Below are positions 11,137 through 23,632 of a stretch of 64,000 nucleotides of DNA, piece by piece; positions within the stretch are counted from its first letter, which is position 1, and every line of letters starts with the position of its first letter. The stretch is from Maea johnstoni. Its lineage: Eukaryota > Annelida > Polychaeta > Spionida > Magelonidae. The position numbers were made by a program, and so were the translations under genes. The stretch covers positions 1-64,000 of the forward strand of contig CAWWDR010000034.1 of the NCBI GenBank assembly GCA_963942565.1, given 5' to 3'. The notes below the pieces were generated by a model that worked only from the letters and a program-made list of their open reading frames with translations, searched no databases and had not been told where the DNA came from.

Positions 11137-14100
11137 ATGGCTAAAGTTTTAATAGAATCCATAAATTGCAGGGGCTTAAGGGATAGAGAAAAAAGACTGG
11201 ACATTTTTCACAAAGCACAGAAAGAACACATAAATATATTATGCCTTCAAGAAACCCACTTAAAATCAGAAGATTTAAATAACATCAAGGATGATTGGAA
11301 TGCCAACCATTTTATATCGGGAAAGGACACTAATGCAGGGGGAGTAATGATAATTATAGAAGACAATTTTGAATTTAATATACATAGTAAAGTTGAGGAT
11401 AGTGAAGGAAGATTTATTATTTTAGACATGGAAATTATAGACGTTGCTAGACTACTCTTAGTTAACATATACGCACCAAACGAAGACGACCCAAAATTTT
11501 TCACCAATATCTTTTCGAATATTGAGGACTCAGACACAAAAAACATAATAATTGTAGGGGACTGGAATCTGGTCTTAGATTTTGACAAAGACACTATAAA
11601 TTATAAAAAACACAATAACCCGAAATCAAGGAAAATAGTACAACACCATATAGAAAAATTAGATTTATTAGACATATGGCGAACAACACATGACAACATA
11701 AGACAATATACTTGGAGACAGAACTTTTATAAAAAATTCGCAAGACTGGATTTCTTTTTGGTAACTGAATCGCTCTTGGACATTTATGCTGACTCAAAAA
11801 TTAAATCAAGTTATAGGTCTGACCATAATCCTATACAACTACAACTTTATATAAGTAAAACAAAAAAAGGTAAAGGTGTCTGGAAAATAAACAATTCACT
11901 TCTGCTAGATGAGGCTTTAACAACGACCATTAATAAAGAAATTGAGTTAACAGTTAGCATATATGCCTGCACACCATACCATCCAGACTTTGTAAAGAAA
12001 TATACAACAGAAAACATTGACCTGATGATTGACATTGATCTATTCTGGGAAGTAATGCAGGCACAAATACGTGGACAGATAATGACATATGCGACTAAGA
12101 AAAAAAGACAGCAGAACATAAGGGAAAATGAACTAACTTTAGAAATTGAGTTACTCTCAAAAGAAATACATGATAAAGCTAATGACAATGAATGGATGAA
12201 CGACTTTGAAAATAAACAACAAGAACTAGAAGCTTTGAGAGAATATAAATTAAAAGGGGCACTAATTAGAGCAAGATGGCAACAACTCACAATGGGTGAA
12301 AAACCGAACAAATATTTTCTAAATTTGGAAAACAGGAACTTTGTATCCAAACACATAAGGGAAATTAAGAAAGGAAACACATCAATAAAAAATCCCAAAA
12401 ATATTCTTGCGGAAATGGGAAACTTTTATAAAAATCTTTACAAAGCAAAAGACACACAAGACATTAACACTACTAATTTTAGTACTATTACTAACAATTT
12501 CCCTAAATTAAACAATCCAGAAATATTAGAAATGGAAAAGGAGATTAGTGAAGAAGAACTTAAAACTATTGTGTACAAAAGTAAAAATAACAAAAGCCCA
12601 GGTCCTGATGGCTTCTCAAACGAGTTCTATAAAAAAATTTGGACACAAATTAGAATCCTTTTACTTAAACTTATGAAATTTTATCGAGCAAGAGGGGAAT
12701 TGAACAAAGCACAAACAAATGGGATAATTACTTGTATACCCAAAGGGGGAAAAATTCGCAATGACTTAAAAAATTGGCGGCCTATCACCTTATTAAATTC
12801 TATCTACAAATTCTACTCAAGTATATTAGCAGAAAGAATTAAAATATATCTTCCAAAACTTATACATTTAGACCAAAAGGGATTTATAAATGGGAGATTT
12901 ATTGGGGAAAACACTCGTCTAACCTACGACATTATAAATGAATGCCAACAACAAAATATAGAAGGGTTAATTATTCTAATCGATTTTTAAAAGGCCTTTG
13001 ATTCCATTTCGTGGGAATTCATTTTAAAAAGCTTGGAAACATTTAATTTTGGAATAGATACAATAAAATGGGTTAGGTCATTGCAAATAAATTCAAACTC
13101 AAAAATTTTACAAAATGGGTATTTATCAGACACTATAAATCTTGGGAGGGGATGCAGGCAGGGCGACCCCATTTCGCCTTACCTGTTTGTTTTGGCAGCG
13201 GAATTTTTAGCTGAAGCTATTAGGACTAATACTAACATAGAAGGACTAACACTACACGAAAAAGAACACAAACTATCCCAATACGCTGACGACACGACAC
13301 TTTTTATTAAACATAAAGAAAAATGTATCAGAAGTTGCATGGAGACTCTCTGGGAATTTCAATCGATCTCAGGCCTTAAGGTCAATACTGAAAAAACCAA
13401 AGTAATTCAAATTGGGGTAATAAGGGACAACAGGATGAGTATGTGTGAAGATCTAAAGTTGATTTGGTCACAGAAATTCACATCACTAGGCATTAATTAT
13501 GACATAGAATATATGGAAAATATTACAGATTACAACATAGAGAACAAAATAAAGGAGATTACAAAAATAATAATAACATGGAGTGGTAGAAATATCACAC
13601 CAATAGGGAAAGTAGCCATAATAAAAAGTTTATTAATCTCCAAATTCACACACATCCTGTTGTCCCTGCCCACACCTAGTGACGACACTATAACAACACT
13701 AGAAAATCTTTTTAAAAACTTTATATGGGGAAATAAGCCACCAAAATTTAGACTTGACATACTAGAATCCACATACAGAGAGGGGGGTTTGAAAATGACA
13801 AATATAAAAACATTTGATACTGCACTAAAGATATCTTGGTTAAAACGGCTTAAAAATGAGGATGATGGATGGGAAGAATTTCCAAGAATACTTAACATAC
13901 ACAAAATTATCCTTTTTGGAGATCATTACCATATGAAATTACTTAAATATACAAAAAACAAGTTTTGGAGAGATGTTATAAATGCAAGCAAAATGCTATT
14001 AAACAGTCTATCAAACATCGAAACCAAAGCAAGTAACATCCCTATATGGTTTAACAGTGGTATGAATATTGTATACAGGAAAACACGTATGGGTGAGTGA

Positions 14101-14894
14101 TATTTTAGACTTAAATGGGGATCTATTCCTGAATGAAGAGTTATTGAATAGAGGTTTATATTTAAACTTTCTTGACTATGAACGATTGAAGTATGATATT
14201 TCTAGATTAAATATAAGAGAAAGAAGCAACATCAATTATGGCCCTCACATTCCATATATATTATTTAAAATTGGATATCAACAAAAAAGGATGTTCAAAC
14301 ATTTACAGGATTTTAACCAATTCGAATCATGACATTATTGATCAATCAAAAGCCAAATGGGAAAACATCTTAAACGAGGAAATAAATAACACACGAATGG
14401 AAAAAGCTTTTCAACATCTGCATAAGTTGTCAGAAGGGTCTTTTGATAAGTATATACAATTTAAAATGTTACATAGAAGAATCGTTACAAATAAAAAACT
14501 TTTAGACATGAATATCAGAGATAACAGCAAATGCCCATATTGTGATGAAGAAGTAGAAACAATTGAACATGCGTTTATTAAATGCCCTGAGGTTACAACA
14601 TTGTGGAAAGACATTGAAAAATGGTTACGGGCTCATGTAGATTCCAAAATATCAATATCGGATGTTGATAAAATATTAGGTCAAGGATTGGAAAATAGTA
14701 TAATAGAAAAAACAATAACAGCCACCAAAAAGGTCATATATAGAAAACGTCAACATGGTGGTAAATACAACATAAAAGAAGTGAAGAATGTACTAAGTAA
14801 ACAGATGAAAGTTGAAGAATATCAAGCTAGTGTGATAGGAAATGATACTATATTTTTTAATACATGGGAGAAGGTATACGCTCGGCTATTTTGA
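11137..14894 (+). pseudogene. LINE ORF2: endonuclease plus reverse transcriptase (Tx1/L1 type)
   Basis: The likely start is ATG at 11137 (MAKVLIESINCRGLRD); an upstream in-frame ATG at 11014 gives a less typical N-terminus. APE endonuclease motifs are present: CLQETHL, LVNIYAPN, GDWNLVLD and SDHNP. The reverse transcriptase has SPGPDGF, NWRPITLLN, GCRQGDPISPYLF and the catalytic YADD. A C-terminal zinc-like CPYC...HAFIKC follows. A TAA at 12988-12990 interrupts IDF/KAFDS, and the frame shifts near 14060-14090 and again near 14320-14340. It is therefore defective as read, but young. Confidence 0.88.
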
Positions 14895-15129
14895 GCTATC
14901 AAATAGCCAAAAACAATTATGTAATGTCTCTAGAGGTCTATTTGTGAATGATACATTAAGAATTATGAAATATAAATCATCTGATGCATTGAATTGAAAC
15001 TATTTTGTGAATATGATATTGTATACTATGAAATAATATTTTGACTGATGCAAATAAAAATCAGCAGGTGCGAAATTAAAAAAAAAGGTTTAAAGTTCAT
15101 TACTCAATTAAGGAGCACAGGACTAGGCG

Positions 15130-16230
15130 TATAGTATACCAGATGTAAAGCTCCCGTGCCTTATTCGCCATTCAGTTATTTGTAATTGCACTAACTACGA
15201 TATTCATGACATTTCGGTTGTAATATGCTTTAGTACCCTTTGCGATAGCTAATGAGAAAAAGCGGTGAAAAGTCCTGAATTGACCAATCAGCCAGTCAGC
15301 TGTCGAGTGCTCTTGCACTGGGAGGAAGAGGTCAGAGCTACGTCCTTGTTGATTGTAAATATGGCCATGTGCGCTGCGTGCATCACACTTTTTGAGCTAT
15401 GGGCTACATTTAATGACGTCACTTATCAAAAAATTCAGCGAAATAATACCGGTGTGGTGGCAGAGATATAATGGGCAATGTATCTCTGTGTGGAGAGTGT
15501 CGAGATTTGTGTGTTTCATATACCGATGTCTCCATACTGTTTGGACAAGTGGTTTATTCCATGATCTACAGTATACAATATTGATATGCATGGTATTTAT
15601 CTAACACATACCCTCAAACAATCTCTTAAAGAATTACCACAAGCACACTTTCTTGCAAACGAATCACAGATTCTACTAAATGCCGCATATTTTCAATTAG
15701 ATTCCTTTCCAGTCATTTAAAATGTTGCTAACAGCAGACTTAGTGATGTTATGATGAATGCACTTACATGTTGTCCATAGCGATTTTAACCTTTAAATGT
15801 GCAGTATAGCGATGACTAGTGATAGCGTTTACATAGCGATACTCGCGATATCATCATGCAAGTTTACGTTTTTTAATCTGATCATTAACGTACCGCTAAT
15901 CGCCCGTGCTTGTAACGACGTGTAAGTTGTTTGTTATGATCTTTATGAACTTTCCTGTCATGTCTTTCGACAACGTCAGTATATATGAGCTACTACACTA
16001 CAATCTTTCAAGCAAATTTCTTAAAGTTAAGTTAAAATATCTTGACAAAACATCTGTTGTAATTATCATAAATCTTTTGGTGTATTTAACATGTGTTCTA
16101 CTGAAATGTGGCTACAATATTTTGTTGCATTGCAGAATGTTGTCACAACGACGAGCTGCATATCTCTACCCTGTTATTGATATAATATTATCAAAATCGT
16201 TAATCTTTTTATTGCTCTTTCATTGGGTAT
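15130..16230. other. Conserved non-coding block after the MITE, unit 1
   Basis: This block recurs at about 27382, 37304 and 51105 or later. A short ATG frame (MAMCAACITLFELWATFND) recurs with changes but is only a few dozen codons long and has no known domain. No promoter, RNA gene or repeat signature is convincing. Confidence 0.4.
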
Positions 16231-18420
16231 AGATGGCCCCTAAAGGTGACACAAACACAAGGTGTGCCTCATCATGCATTGGTTTCCTTTTCAAGTTTGA
16301 AATATTTTTTTATTGTCAAATCTCATCCAAATTGGACTTAAGAGGTCCAAGCAATATATGCATTTTGATAAAGGCAAGCAATAAAATGTCATGGACAATA
16401 CATAAGTGTTTGACACCAACACATCAGTAGAAAAAGAGTTCGGATGTAATACTCATTAACAATAATATTGAGGAGACAGTCGCTTTAAATAAAACAATAC
16501 ATAAGTAGCTATCTGAAGTTTTGCTGATAAAAGGTTTGGCTTTGAAAAATAATGCGACAAAATTAAGAAATTAGTTATAAACTGGAGGCCAAACACCAAG
16601 AAATGAAGGCAGTTTCTCATTGGTTTTGGCTCAGTACTTATCAATCAGAAATACATCTTTCATAGCCATTTTAACTTGTTTTAAGTGTAGATCAGTAGAA
16701 CTATTACTATTTGTGTAGATGATCATTTTTACTGTTACAATGATAATAGCAAAACAATTGTATTTTTCCTGAAGTTCCCCCAGGATAATCTCTTTTGTCT
16801 CTATTTCATGATTTGAAAAGCCAATTCTTCTTATCCATTGATCAGTATTTTTCCATATCTTAACTGATTTTTCACAATCATACAGGAGGTGTCACACTGT
16901 CTCTTTCTGATAACAAGAGCAGAACGTTCAATTTGTATGATTTTCATCTTGCATATTTCATATTTTGTGATAACCTTGTATAAGAGAAATCTGAATTGAA
17001 TTAAACGAATAATCATATTCACATTGGATTGATGATTGATAATAAAAGTCTTGTCAACTTTATCATGTATGAACATTTTTCCTGTCATCTCTTTCCATTT
17101 ATTATAATATCAATTAATATGCTATCCTTGCCACTATTAAAAGATGTAAACAACTTACTTACTCCCTTGGAATCCATGTTGATGATACCATTAATAAAAG
17201 TATTCACGGGAACCGTTTCGCATTTTGTCTGGGTATCTAAGGTTCCCAACTTCTTTAAGAAGTATGGGTTTTAACCCTCCCAATACTGAGGTTACTTTCA
17301 TCCGAGGTACAAGATTATTTGAATATAAAGATTATTTGAAAACCATCTATACCCTGTTGTGTTGATATTTATTGGATAGCTCTCAGTGAGCATGTATCCA
17401 TGTGGTAGGGTTTTCTTTCCAGGATTTTTGCATCCTTTTGTTTTGGCCAAATTAGTCACCAACAGCATAAGAGTTAAGCCTGATTGATCCATGTTGTTCC
17501 ATAATGGTAAGCTTCTTACATCCATAACGTTATTAGGTCTAAAATATTGAATGATATACAATTCTGACTGCAAGCCACATTTCCAAAAAAGGGTTTTTAA
17601 CAGTATCTTTCAACATTTTTGCATACATGTCACCCCTATACAACATTGATCGATACCATTCACTTTTGGAATTTGTTTCCAAATACCACTACCGAAAAGT
17701 ATTCTGCATAACCATGTTATTTTTAGAGTTTGAGAAAATCAGTGTAAATTTTGAAGTTTCATCCCTCCCTCTTTTATATCTGCTTTTATTATTTCCCTTC
17801 GAAATCTTGGAGTCTTTTCATTCCATGGGCGATTAGCAACAAGGTTGTCTATTGATTGTAAGAGTTGCTTGCTAGGGCAGAGTAGAGCCAAAAGAAGGTG
17901 GGTTATCTTTGACATGACTATGCTCTTTATTACCACCACTTTACCATAAAGTGTTAATGATCTTGTTTCCCATGTTTTAATGATTGTTTCTGTTGCTTCT
18001 ATTTTCATCTGGATGATATTTTTAGTAATATGTGAGTCACATCAAAGACAATACCCAATGCTTCGAATTAGGTTGTCCATTCCAAGCCGTAAATCTCTTA
18101 CCAGGTCAATACTTATTTGCCCAAATGTTAATCAATTTGGTATTTTCTATAGTAATTGCAAAGTCAGACAACACCCTATACCAATGAGTTTTCTTTATGT
18201 TGCTTTTATCCATCTGTAGAAATATTGCTTTTGTTGCATTGGTTTCCTTGATAGGTGGAGCCTCTCGAAGTTACCACATATTGCAAGTCCTAAAATATTT
18301 TTTTCTAGGTGGTTTTATGGCAAAGTTTACCCATTGAAGTTGACCAGTTTTGACCATTCCCACAGGTGGTCAATTTAGAGGGGTTCCTGTTTTCGTTGTA
18401 GAAGATAAGTGCAGTCAAGA
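16231..18420 (-). mobile_element. Reverse-strand Tx1-like LINE remnant, unit 1
   Basis: Minus-strand frames read like the C-terminal half of a Tx1/L1-type ORF2, best at 17739-18008 (TWETRSLTLYGKVVVIKSIV, then MSKITHLLLALL). Further pieces lie at 17298-17573 and 16456-17088. Many stops and shifts show an old copy. Matching remnants are at about 39570-41760 and 54200-56110, with a shortened one at 28676-29200. Confidence 0.7.
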
Positions 18421-19097
18421 ATATTCAAGTGCTTAATTTCTTAACTGATTGACGAAAATGCCAGTGAAAGCGAGGAAAGGAAAATTTATTTGATGGTGCT
18501 GTTTCACACTAATGAACAAAGAAAACACTGGTTTAGTATTGCGCCTGTGCATTTTCTCTAAAAAAGACTTCCCCCATAATAAAAAAAAGAAAAAAGCCAA
18601 CCTTCGATTTAATGATCGCACATACATTGTACAGGAACACGCGAAAGGAATTGCAATTAGCACAGTTGCATTTTACTAAAGAGTCATCTTTCGTTATTTT
18701 CATTATGCCAGGAGTTTAACCGTACTGTAGGTGAAAAGTAAATGTTGCATTTGGTTTGAATTGTAGATATAATGTGATACACAAACGAAAATAAATATTC
18801 TCAATTACAATACAAATGTTGTTTAAGACGCACTATATACAGACCATTTAGCAAGTCAGATTTTCCCAGAATTTCGCAAAAAACAACTTCTTACTTTTTA
18901 TGATTTTCCATTTCAATTTCATTAAAAGGCATTTATTGCAAAATCCAAAATATTGTCTATTCTACAGTATATCACGAGTGAAACCGAACTTATCCATTTT
19001 TTCTTCAACTTTTGAAGTCCCGTGCTTGTGATTCATTTTGTTTACGCCATTTCATGAAATGCTTTCACGAATAAGTGTCACGAAATGCTTTGCAGGT
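18421..19097. other. Upstream flank of gene 2
   Basis: AT-rich sequence shared with the flanks of genes 3-5. Compared with those, it lacks the stretch of about 300 bases that carries an extra TATAAATAG motif. No gene seen. Confidence 0.4.
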
Positions 19098-19275
19098 GAC
19101 CTTCACCTGGGAGTCGCTTCACTGGATCATGACATTGTCAGGTATGCTGATGACGTCACAGACTAGGGTTTCGTGTCCCAGACGTCACGAGCATTGAGAT
19201 AAAAATAGCCTCACAGCACAATAGGGAGCCTCTGAGATGTGTATAAATAGCGGAGGGGAAACCCCTTAGGTATCC
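19098..19275 (+). promoter_or_regulatory. Promoter of gene 2
   Basis: CRE TGACGTCA at 19151-19158, AGACGTCA at 19180-19187, TATAAATA at 19242-19249, kappaB-like GGGGAAACCCC at 19255-19265. The CCCAGACGTCACGAGCATTG variant is shared with unit 5, not with units 1, 3 or 4. The upstream palindrome reads TGACATTGTCA. Confidence 0.8.
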
Positions 19276-20324
19276 ACAGCAGTCTGAGCACCAAACCGAG
19301 TTGCAGGAAACAGACGGATTGCAGAAGGCTCGATCTAGTCCCTGGGAAAGAATAGTCAAGTCGTTGGGTAAGTTCCTTTTTCCTCACACAATCCTTAACC
19401 CTTCCAGTGCTAAGGGCACTTTCGTCCAAAGCAGAAGACTATTTAAACCCAGGTGTTTTTGTTTGCATCATTTGGTATCGGGCTAGATTAGCCACCAGTA
19501 GTGTATTAACCCATTAATGCTCACAGCAGCCAAAAGCAGCCTGACATTTTGATGAAATCTTGCAGGCAAAGGCATAGTTAAGAAAATATTTGATGGAGAA
19601 ATGTTAATCAGGACATTACCAACAACTCTCTTTGATTTTTTTTTTCTAAAATCATCATCAATTCTAAAGTTACTTTCAAAAGCATCATAGATCCAGACGA
19701 CAATTCCTGGAGGATCTCTTAAGCATTAATGGGTTAAAGGGTAAACGACGCCCAGGAATTTTTGGGCGTGCTGTATTAGAAGTGCAAGTGCACGTGCACC
19801 AAGAAGACTTGGAGCAGTTAGAGAGAAAGATGCGTCAGGCTACTCACAAGTGCAATCTGATGAAGTTTGTTGTTTACATTTGCATGGTCTAAACATCAGA
19901 CACCTTTCTGGTATAAGTGAATATAAATGATAAGTTGCATTCGTATATTGTAAAATGTTTTTGTTCCACAATACGGAGGCGTGCACGGTGCTTTACACTG
20001 CAAATGCTATGGCGGTGGTTATTCCTCCATTGCTATCATCAATTACATTTTATTTCAACTTTTTCAATTCCTTTCTGTGTCATTTTGCGCAAGCTTTATA
20101 TTGGCTGCCTTGAAAATAGGAGGTTAACTTTAAATCCAATAGCGAAAAAGTTCAATTATGATTTTATGTGTTTTATGGTTTACGATTCGGAGTCAAGAAT
20201 GATGCTTAATCAGGAACCTGCTTTATTGGGTACATGTACTGAATCATGTTTCCTACTAAGTTAACGCACAAAGAGTGGACGCGCTTTTTCTGTTTGAGAA
20301 GCTATTTTCTTTCCAGTTCAACGC

Positions 20325-20569
20325 ATGTGTTCAGTAACCTCTTCTTAGCATAGGTGTTCAGTGACCTCTTCTTAGCATAGGTGTTCAGTAACCTTTTCTC
20401 ACTCATAGGTGTTCAGTAACCTACCGTTAGGCATTGGTGTTCAGCCCTCTCCTTAGCCATAAGTGTTTGGTAACTTTTTCTTAGGTATAAGTGTTCAGTA
20501 ACCTCTTCTTGTGCAAAGGTGTTCAGTAACTTCCTCTAAGCATAGGTGTTCAGTAACCTTTTCTTACTC

Positions 20570-20614
<45 letters not shown>

Positions 20615-20850
20615 GTAATAATAATAATTGATATTTGATATAGCGCCCTTTCCACCTATAATGTCCATAGGAGTAACCTCCCGTTAGGCATTGGTGTTGA
20701 GCCCTCTCCTTAGCCATAGGTGTTTGGTAACTTTTTCTTAGGTATACGTGTTCAGTAACCACTCCTTATGGCACAGGTGTTCATAAACCTTTTCTTAGCC
20801 ATAGGTGTTCATTAACCTCTTCTTAGGTATGAGTGTTCAGTAATCTTTTT
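20325..20850 (+). repeat. 28-bp minisatellite in the intron of gene 2
   Basis: About fifteen degenerate copies of the GGTGTTCAGTAACC type. The array is interrupted by a TAA microsatellite and SINE-like fragment at 20570-20672. Confidence 0.9.
20570..20672 (-). mobile_element. SINE/LINE tail with TAA microsatellite
   Basis: A run of TAA is followed by TTGATATTTGATATAGCGCC and TTTCCACC. Read on the minus strand this is a short truncated retroposon 3' end with an ATT-type tail, inserted in the minisatellite. The same fragment is in unit 4 at 44550-44645. Confidence 0.55.
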
Positions 20851-20928
20851 TTAGTTGAACATATATTTACTTCTGTCTTTCTTGTCTTTTTCAGATTGTT
20901 TTGGTAATAATAACCATCTTGTGAGAGG

Positions 20929-21769
20929 ATGATTTTGCGGCTTGCCCTACTGGTGTGTGTCTGCGCTGTGCTGGCAGCGGCTCAGCAAGAGAAACTGTCA
21001 GAGGAAGAACTCAGTCAGCTGCAGAATAGCGACATCAACGTGGAAGGTGAGCAATCCTCGCAATTACACCTTGTGCGCCGTGAGAAGCGGGATGCTGATG
21101 AGAGTGATGAGATGCAGAGATGGCGGCGGGGCGGCAGGTATAGAGGCAGACAGCAGATGAGGAATGGCGGAGATGGATCTGAGGGTGACTCATCTGAGGC
21201 ACCTAGACATCCCCACCACCACAGAGGGCATGGAGGTCCACCCAGAAGGCGCCCGCGCCCTACAGGCGATACACCAACTGGCGGACACTCTGGGCGCAGG
21301 CATGGCCACGGGCGCCCACGACCAACAGGGCACCCCAACGTCACCGGGCGACCACATCATCATGGCAACGACTCTCATTCTGGCGAGCAGGGTGGTCACT
21401 CTGGGCGCAGGCATGGCCATGGGCGACCACGACCAACAGGGCACCCCAACGTCACCGGGCGACCACATCATCATGGCAACGACTCTCATTCTGGCGAGCA
21501 GGGTGGTCACTCTGGGCGCAGGCATGGCCATGGGCGACCACGACCAACAGGGCACCCCAACGTCACTGGTCATCCCCACCCCCATCCCCGACCCACCGGT
21601 CACCCTGGCTTCACAGGGAGCCCACGCCCTACACCAACTGGGAGTTCCACAGACGATCTTGAAATGCTGAGCCGACAATTACGAAGAGCATATGGTAGTG
21701 AAGAAAATGATGATGATGATGATGATGATGACAGTGAAGCCAGTAATGGTAGTGATGACTACAGTGATA

Positions 21770-21801
<32 letters not shown>

Positions 21802-22194
21802 AGTGTTGATAGCGATGACGGTTCTGATTCTGATGCATCCTCTCCTAGAAGGCCTAGACGGCCACGCCCAACAGGTCATCCCAAGTTCCCTAGACGTCCT
21901 CGTCCCACGGGCCGACCACGTGGCACAGGCAGACCACGCCCACGCCCAACAGGCCTGCCAAACGTCACCGGTCAGCCTGGTCATCATCGCAGACATCGTC
22001 CTCGTCCCACTGGTCAACCCCGCGTCACAGGTGAACCAAGGCCTACTGGTGGCCCCAGGGACAGAGATGATGATGATACCCCACGTCGCCCCCGCCCCAC
22101 GGGCAGACCTCGTGGTGGACGGGGTGGTCGTAGAGGTAATGGTGGTCGCAGGGGAGGCGGACGTGGTGACCGCGGATCTAGGAGAGGTCGCTGA
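20929..22194 (+). CDS. Secreted His/Arg/Asp-rich repeat protein, copy 2 (short C-terminus)
   Basis: 421 residues with the same plan as copy 1. Signal peptide MILRLALLVCVCAVLAAA; RREKR at 50-54. Three 37-residue repeats start at 21280, 21391 and 21502. The Asp block has two runs, and an extra RPRGTG element precedes RPRPRPTG compared with copy 1. The Arg/Gly tail keeps RGD. AGA of the RRGRR motif is replaced by TGA (22192-22194), so the C-terminal peptide is not made. The 13 codons after the stop (SLYGMIQDFANMF, then TAA) remain perfectly in frame, which suggests a recent change. The same stop is in copy 4. Confidence 0.82.
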
Positions 22195-22765
22195 AGTCTA
22201 TATGGAATGATTCAAGACTTCGCCAATATGTTTTAAAAACTGCCAGTTAGATAATAATCGAAAGTTTCGTAAAGTCATCCATGCAATGATATAAGCAAAA
22301 TATGATAGGTTAACCGTAATCGAGAGCCAAATTTGTCTTCCTTAATCGGTCTTGCAATTCTGTGAGGAAAGCATGTATGTATGTATGTATGTATGTATGT
22401 ATGTATGTAGGCATATGTATGCATGTATATCTATGCATGCATATATGTGTATGTATGTGTGTGTTTAGCCGTACTAAAATATAGGTCACTGTGTTTTAGG
22501 TAAAAATTGAAATGAAATCAAAGAACTGCCATAAAGATCCGCTGTATTGCAGATACAACCCACGCAAGTTAGGGTATGACTCAATTTTCTTTACTCTACA
22601 TTACCTAATACCAGCTAGTGTGCCAAAGTTCTGAATTGTATTATGTTATATCTGAATATCATGTGCTGTTCGCATGTTACTTAGTGTACATGCTATTGCT
22701 TATAAGATATGTTTTGCAGGAAAATATCACTTTGTTCATAAATAAAGATTGACGTGTAAGTTTCT
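22195..22765 (+). terminator. Gene 2 3' UTR and poly(A) signal
   Basis: Contains an expanded TATG microsatellite (about 22372-22410) and AATAAA at 22741-22746. Confidence 0.72.
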
Positions 22766-23148
22766 GTTGTTGTTTTTTCGTGCGTTAAATGCGTTTGTTG
22801 AAAACACTAAACCTAGAAATGACGTGACACCACGTTGCCCAGTGAGCATTTAGACGTAATAGCCGGTAAAACACATTGAATGTCTTCTTCCAAATATGAC
22901 TCCAAAACACACTGGCACAGAATGGCTTAAAATCCGTCATTTGTCTTTATCTCAATGGTGCATCCAGGGTGATTTTGATATTTGGAATGTGACATCTCTG
23001 TCCATGGCCAATTATTTTGATAGAGCAATTTGGCCTTGAGATGACATTGCAAAAAAAAGATTTGGCAAATTAATATTTTAGGCTGCCTTTTTTGCCTATT
23101 TTCAAAAGAAAATCAAAAATCGGAGATGAGAGAAGTTCCAAGCAGACC
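22766..23148. other. Conserved intergenic block after gene 2
   Basis: Counterpart of 4111-4494, very similar to the unit 4 version. No gene seen. Confidence 0.4.
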
Positions 23149-23177
23149 TTTTACCAAAGGTGAGGTTTACAACGCAA

Positions 23178-23632
23178 TTAGTAGGCTCCACCTTTGAAAA
23201 ACTTGTGGTGCCGACACTATACCTGCCGAACACATTATTTATGGCGGTATTGTATTGTATGTTTATTGACTACGCACAGAGGCGCAAAATCACACAAAGT
23301 ACAAAAGATGAAACATAGGAAAAGGTTACAAAACCAACATAAAGACATAACATAGGAAAAGTAAATAAACATAAAATACAAAAGTGGTTTTAAAGTAGAC
23401 CTCACGCACTTAAGGTGCACAAATATAACCAAATTTAAATAATAAGATGAACAAAACACTAAGAGCAGACAATGGGAGACTGGTATCGAAACTGGCTCAA
23501 ATTTTACATTGTGTTCTACTCGCAGAGAAGAGGCTTTAGATTAACCAGCTGGGATGTAAGATTAGTAGGCTCCACCTTTGAAAAGCATGTGGTGCCGACA
23601 CTGTACCTGCCGAACACATTATGTATGGCAGT
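23178..23632 (-). mobile_element. LINE 3' fragment between direct duplications, unit 2
   Basis: Counterpart of 4521-4975. The flanking segment starting TTAGTAGGCTCCACC occurs at 23178 and 23562. It is almost identical to the unit 4 version. Confidence 0.65.

Larger units (their letters stand above)
6955..15087 (+). mobile_element. Full-length Tx1/L1-type LINE with 14-bp target duplication
   Basis: The 14-bp target duplication GTTTAAAGTTCATT lies at 6941-6954 and 15088-15101. The right end is A-rich (AAATTAAAAAAAAAG). Sister MITE copies in units 2-4 give the empty site with a single GTTTAAAGTTCATT-like sequence, so the boundaries are well supported. The 8133-bp element has a long 5' region with tandem monomers, then ORF2. 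I find no clear gag-like ORF1. Few breaks in ORF2 and a perfect target duplication suggest a fairly recent insertion after the units formed. Confidence 0.88.
6341..15129. mobile_element. MITE with long terminal inverted repeats, split by a LINE (unit 1)
   Basis: The left end, GCCTGGTCCTGTGCTCCTTA, matches the inverted right end at about 15100-15129. In intact sister copies the inverted arms extend some 160 bases and the element is about 640 bp with no transposase. The core holds a short hairpin around AGAGACAACT and its complement. In unit 1 an 8.1-kb LINE sits inside the right arm. The DNA transposon superfamily is not assigned. Confidence 0.8.
19276..20894 (+). other. Gene 2 untranslated exon 1 and 5' UTR intron
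   Basis: The donor GG|GTAAGT starts the intron at 19368; the acceptor TTTTTCAG ends it at 20894, with 34 bases to the ATG. The first part of the intron belongs to the type shared by units 2, 3 and 4 and differs from units 1 and 5. It contains a 115-residue open frame (19917-20264) discussed under findings. Confidence 0.8.

Noticed and set aside
15265-15604. Short conserved frames in the post-MITE block as a host exon
   Set aside because: Only a few dozen codons, no splice sites or domain, and start and stop positions shift between units.
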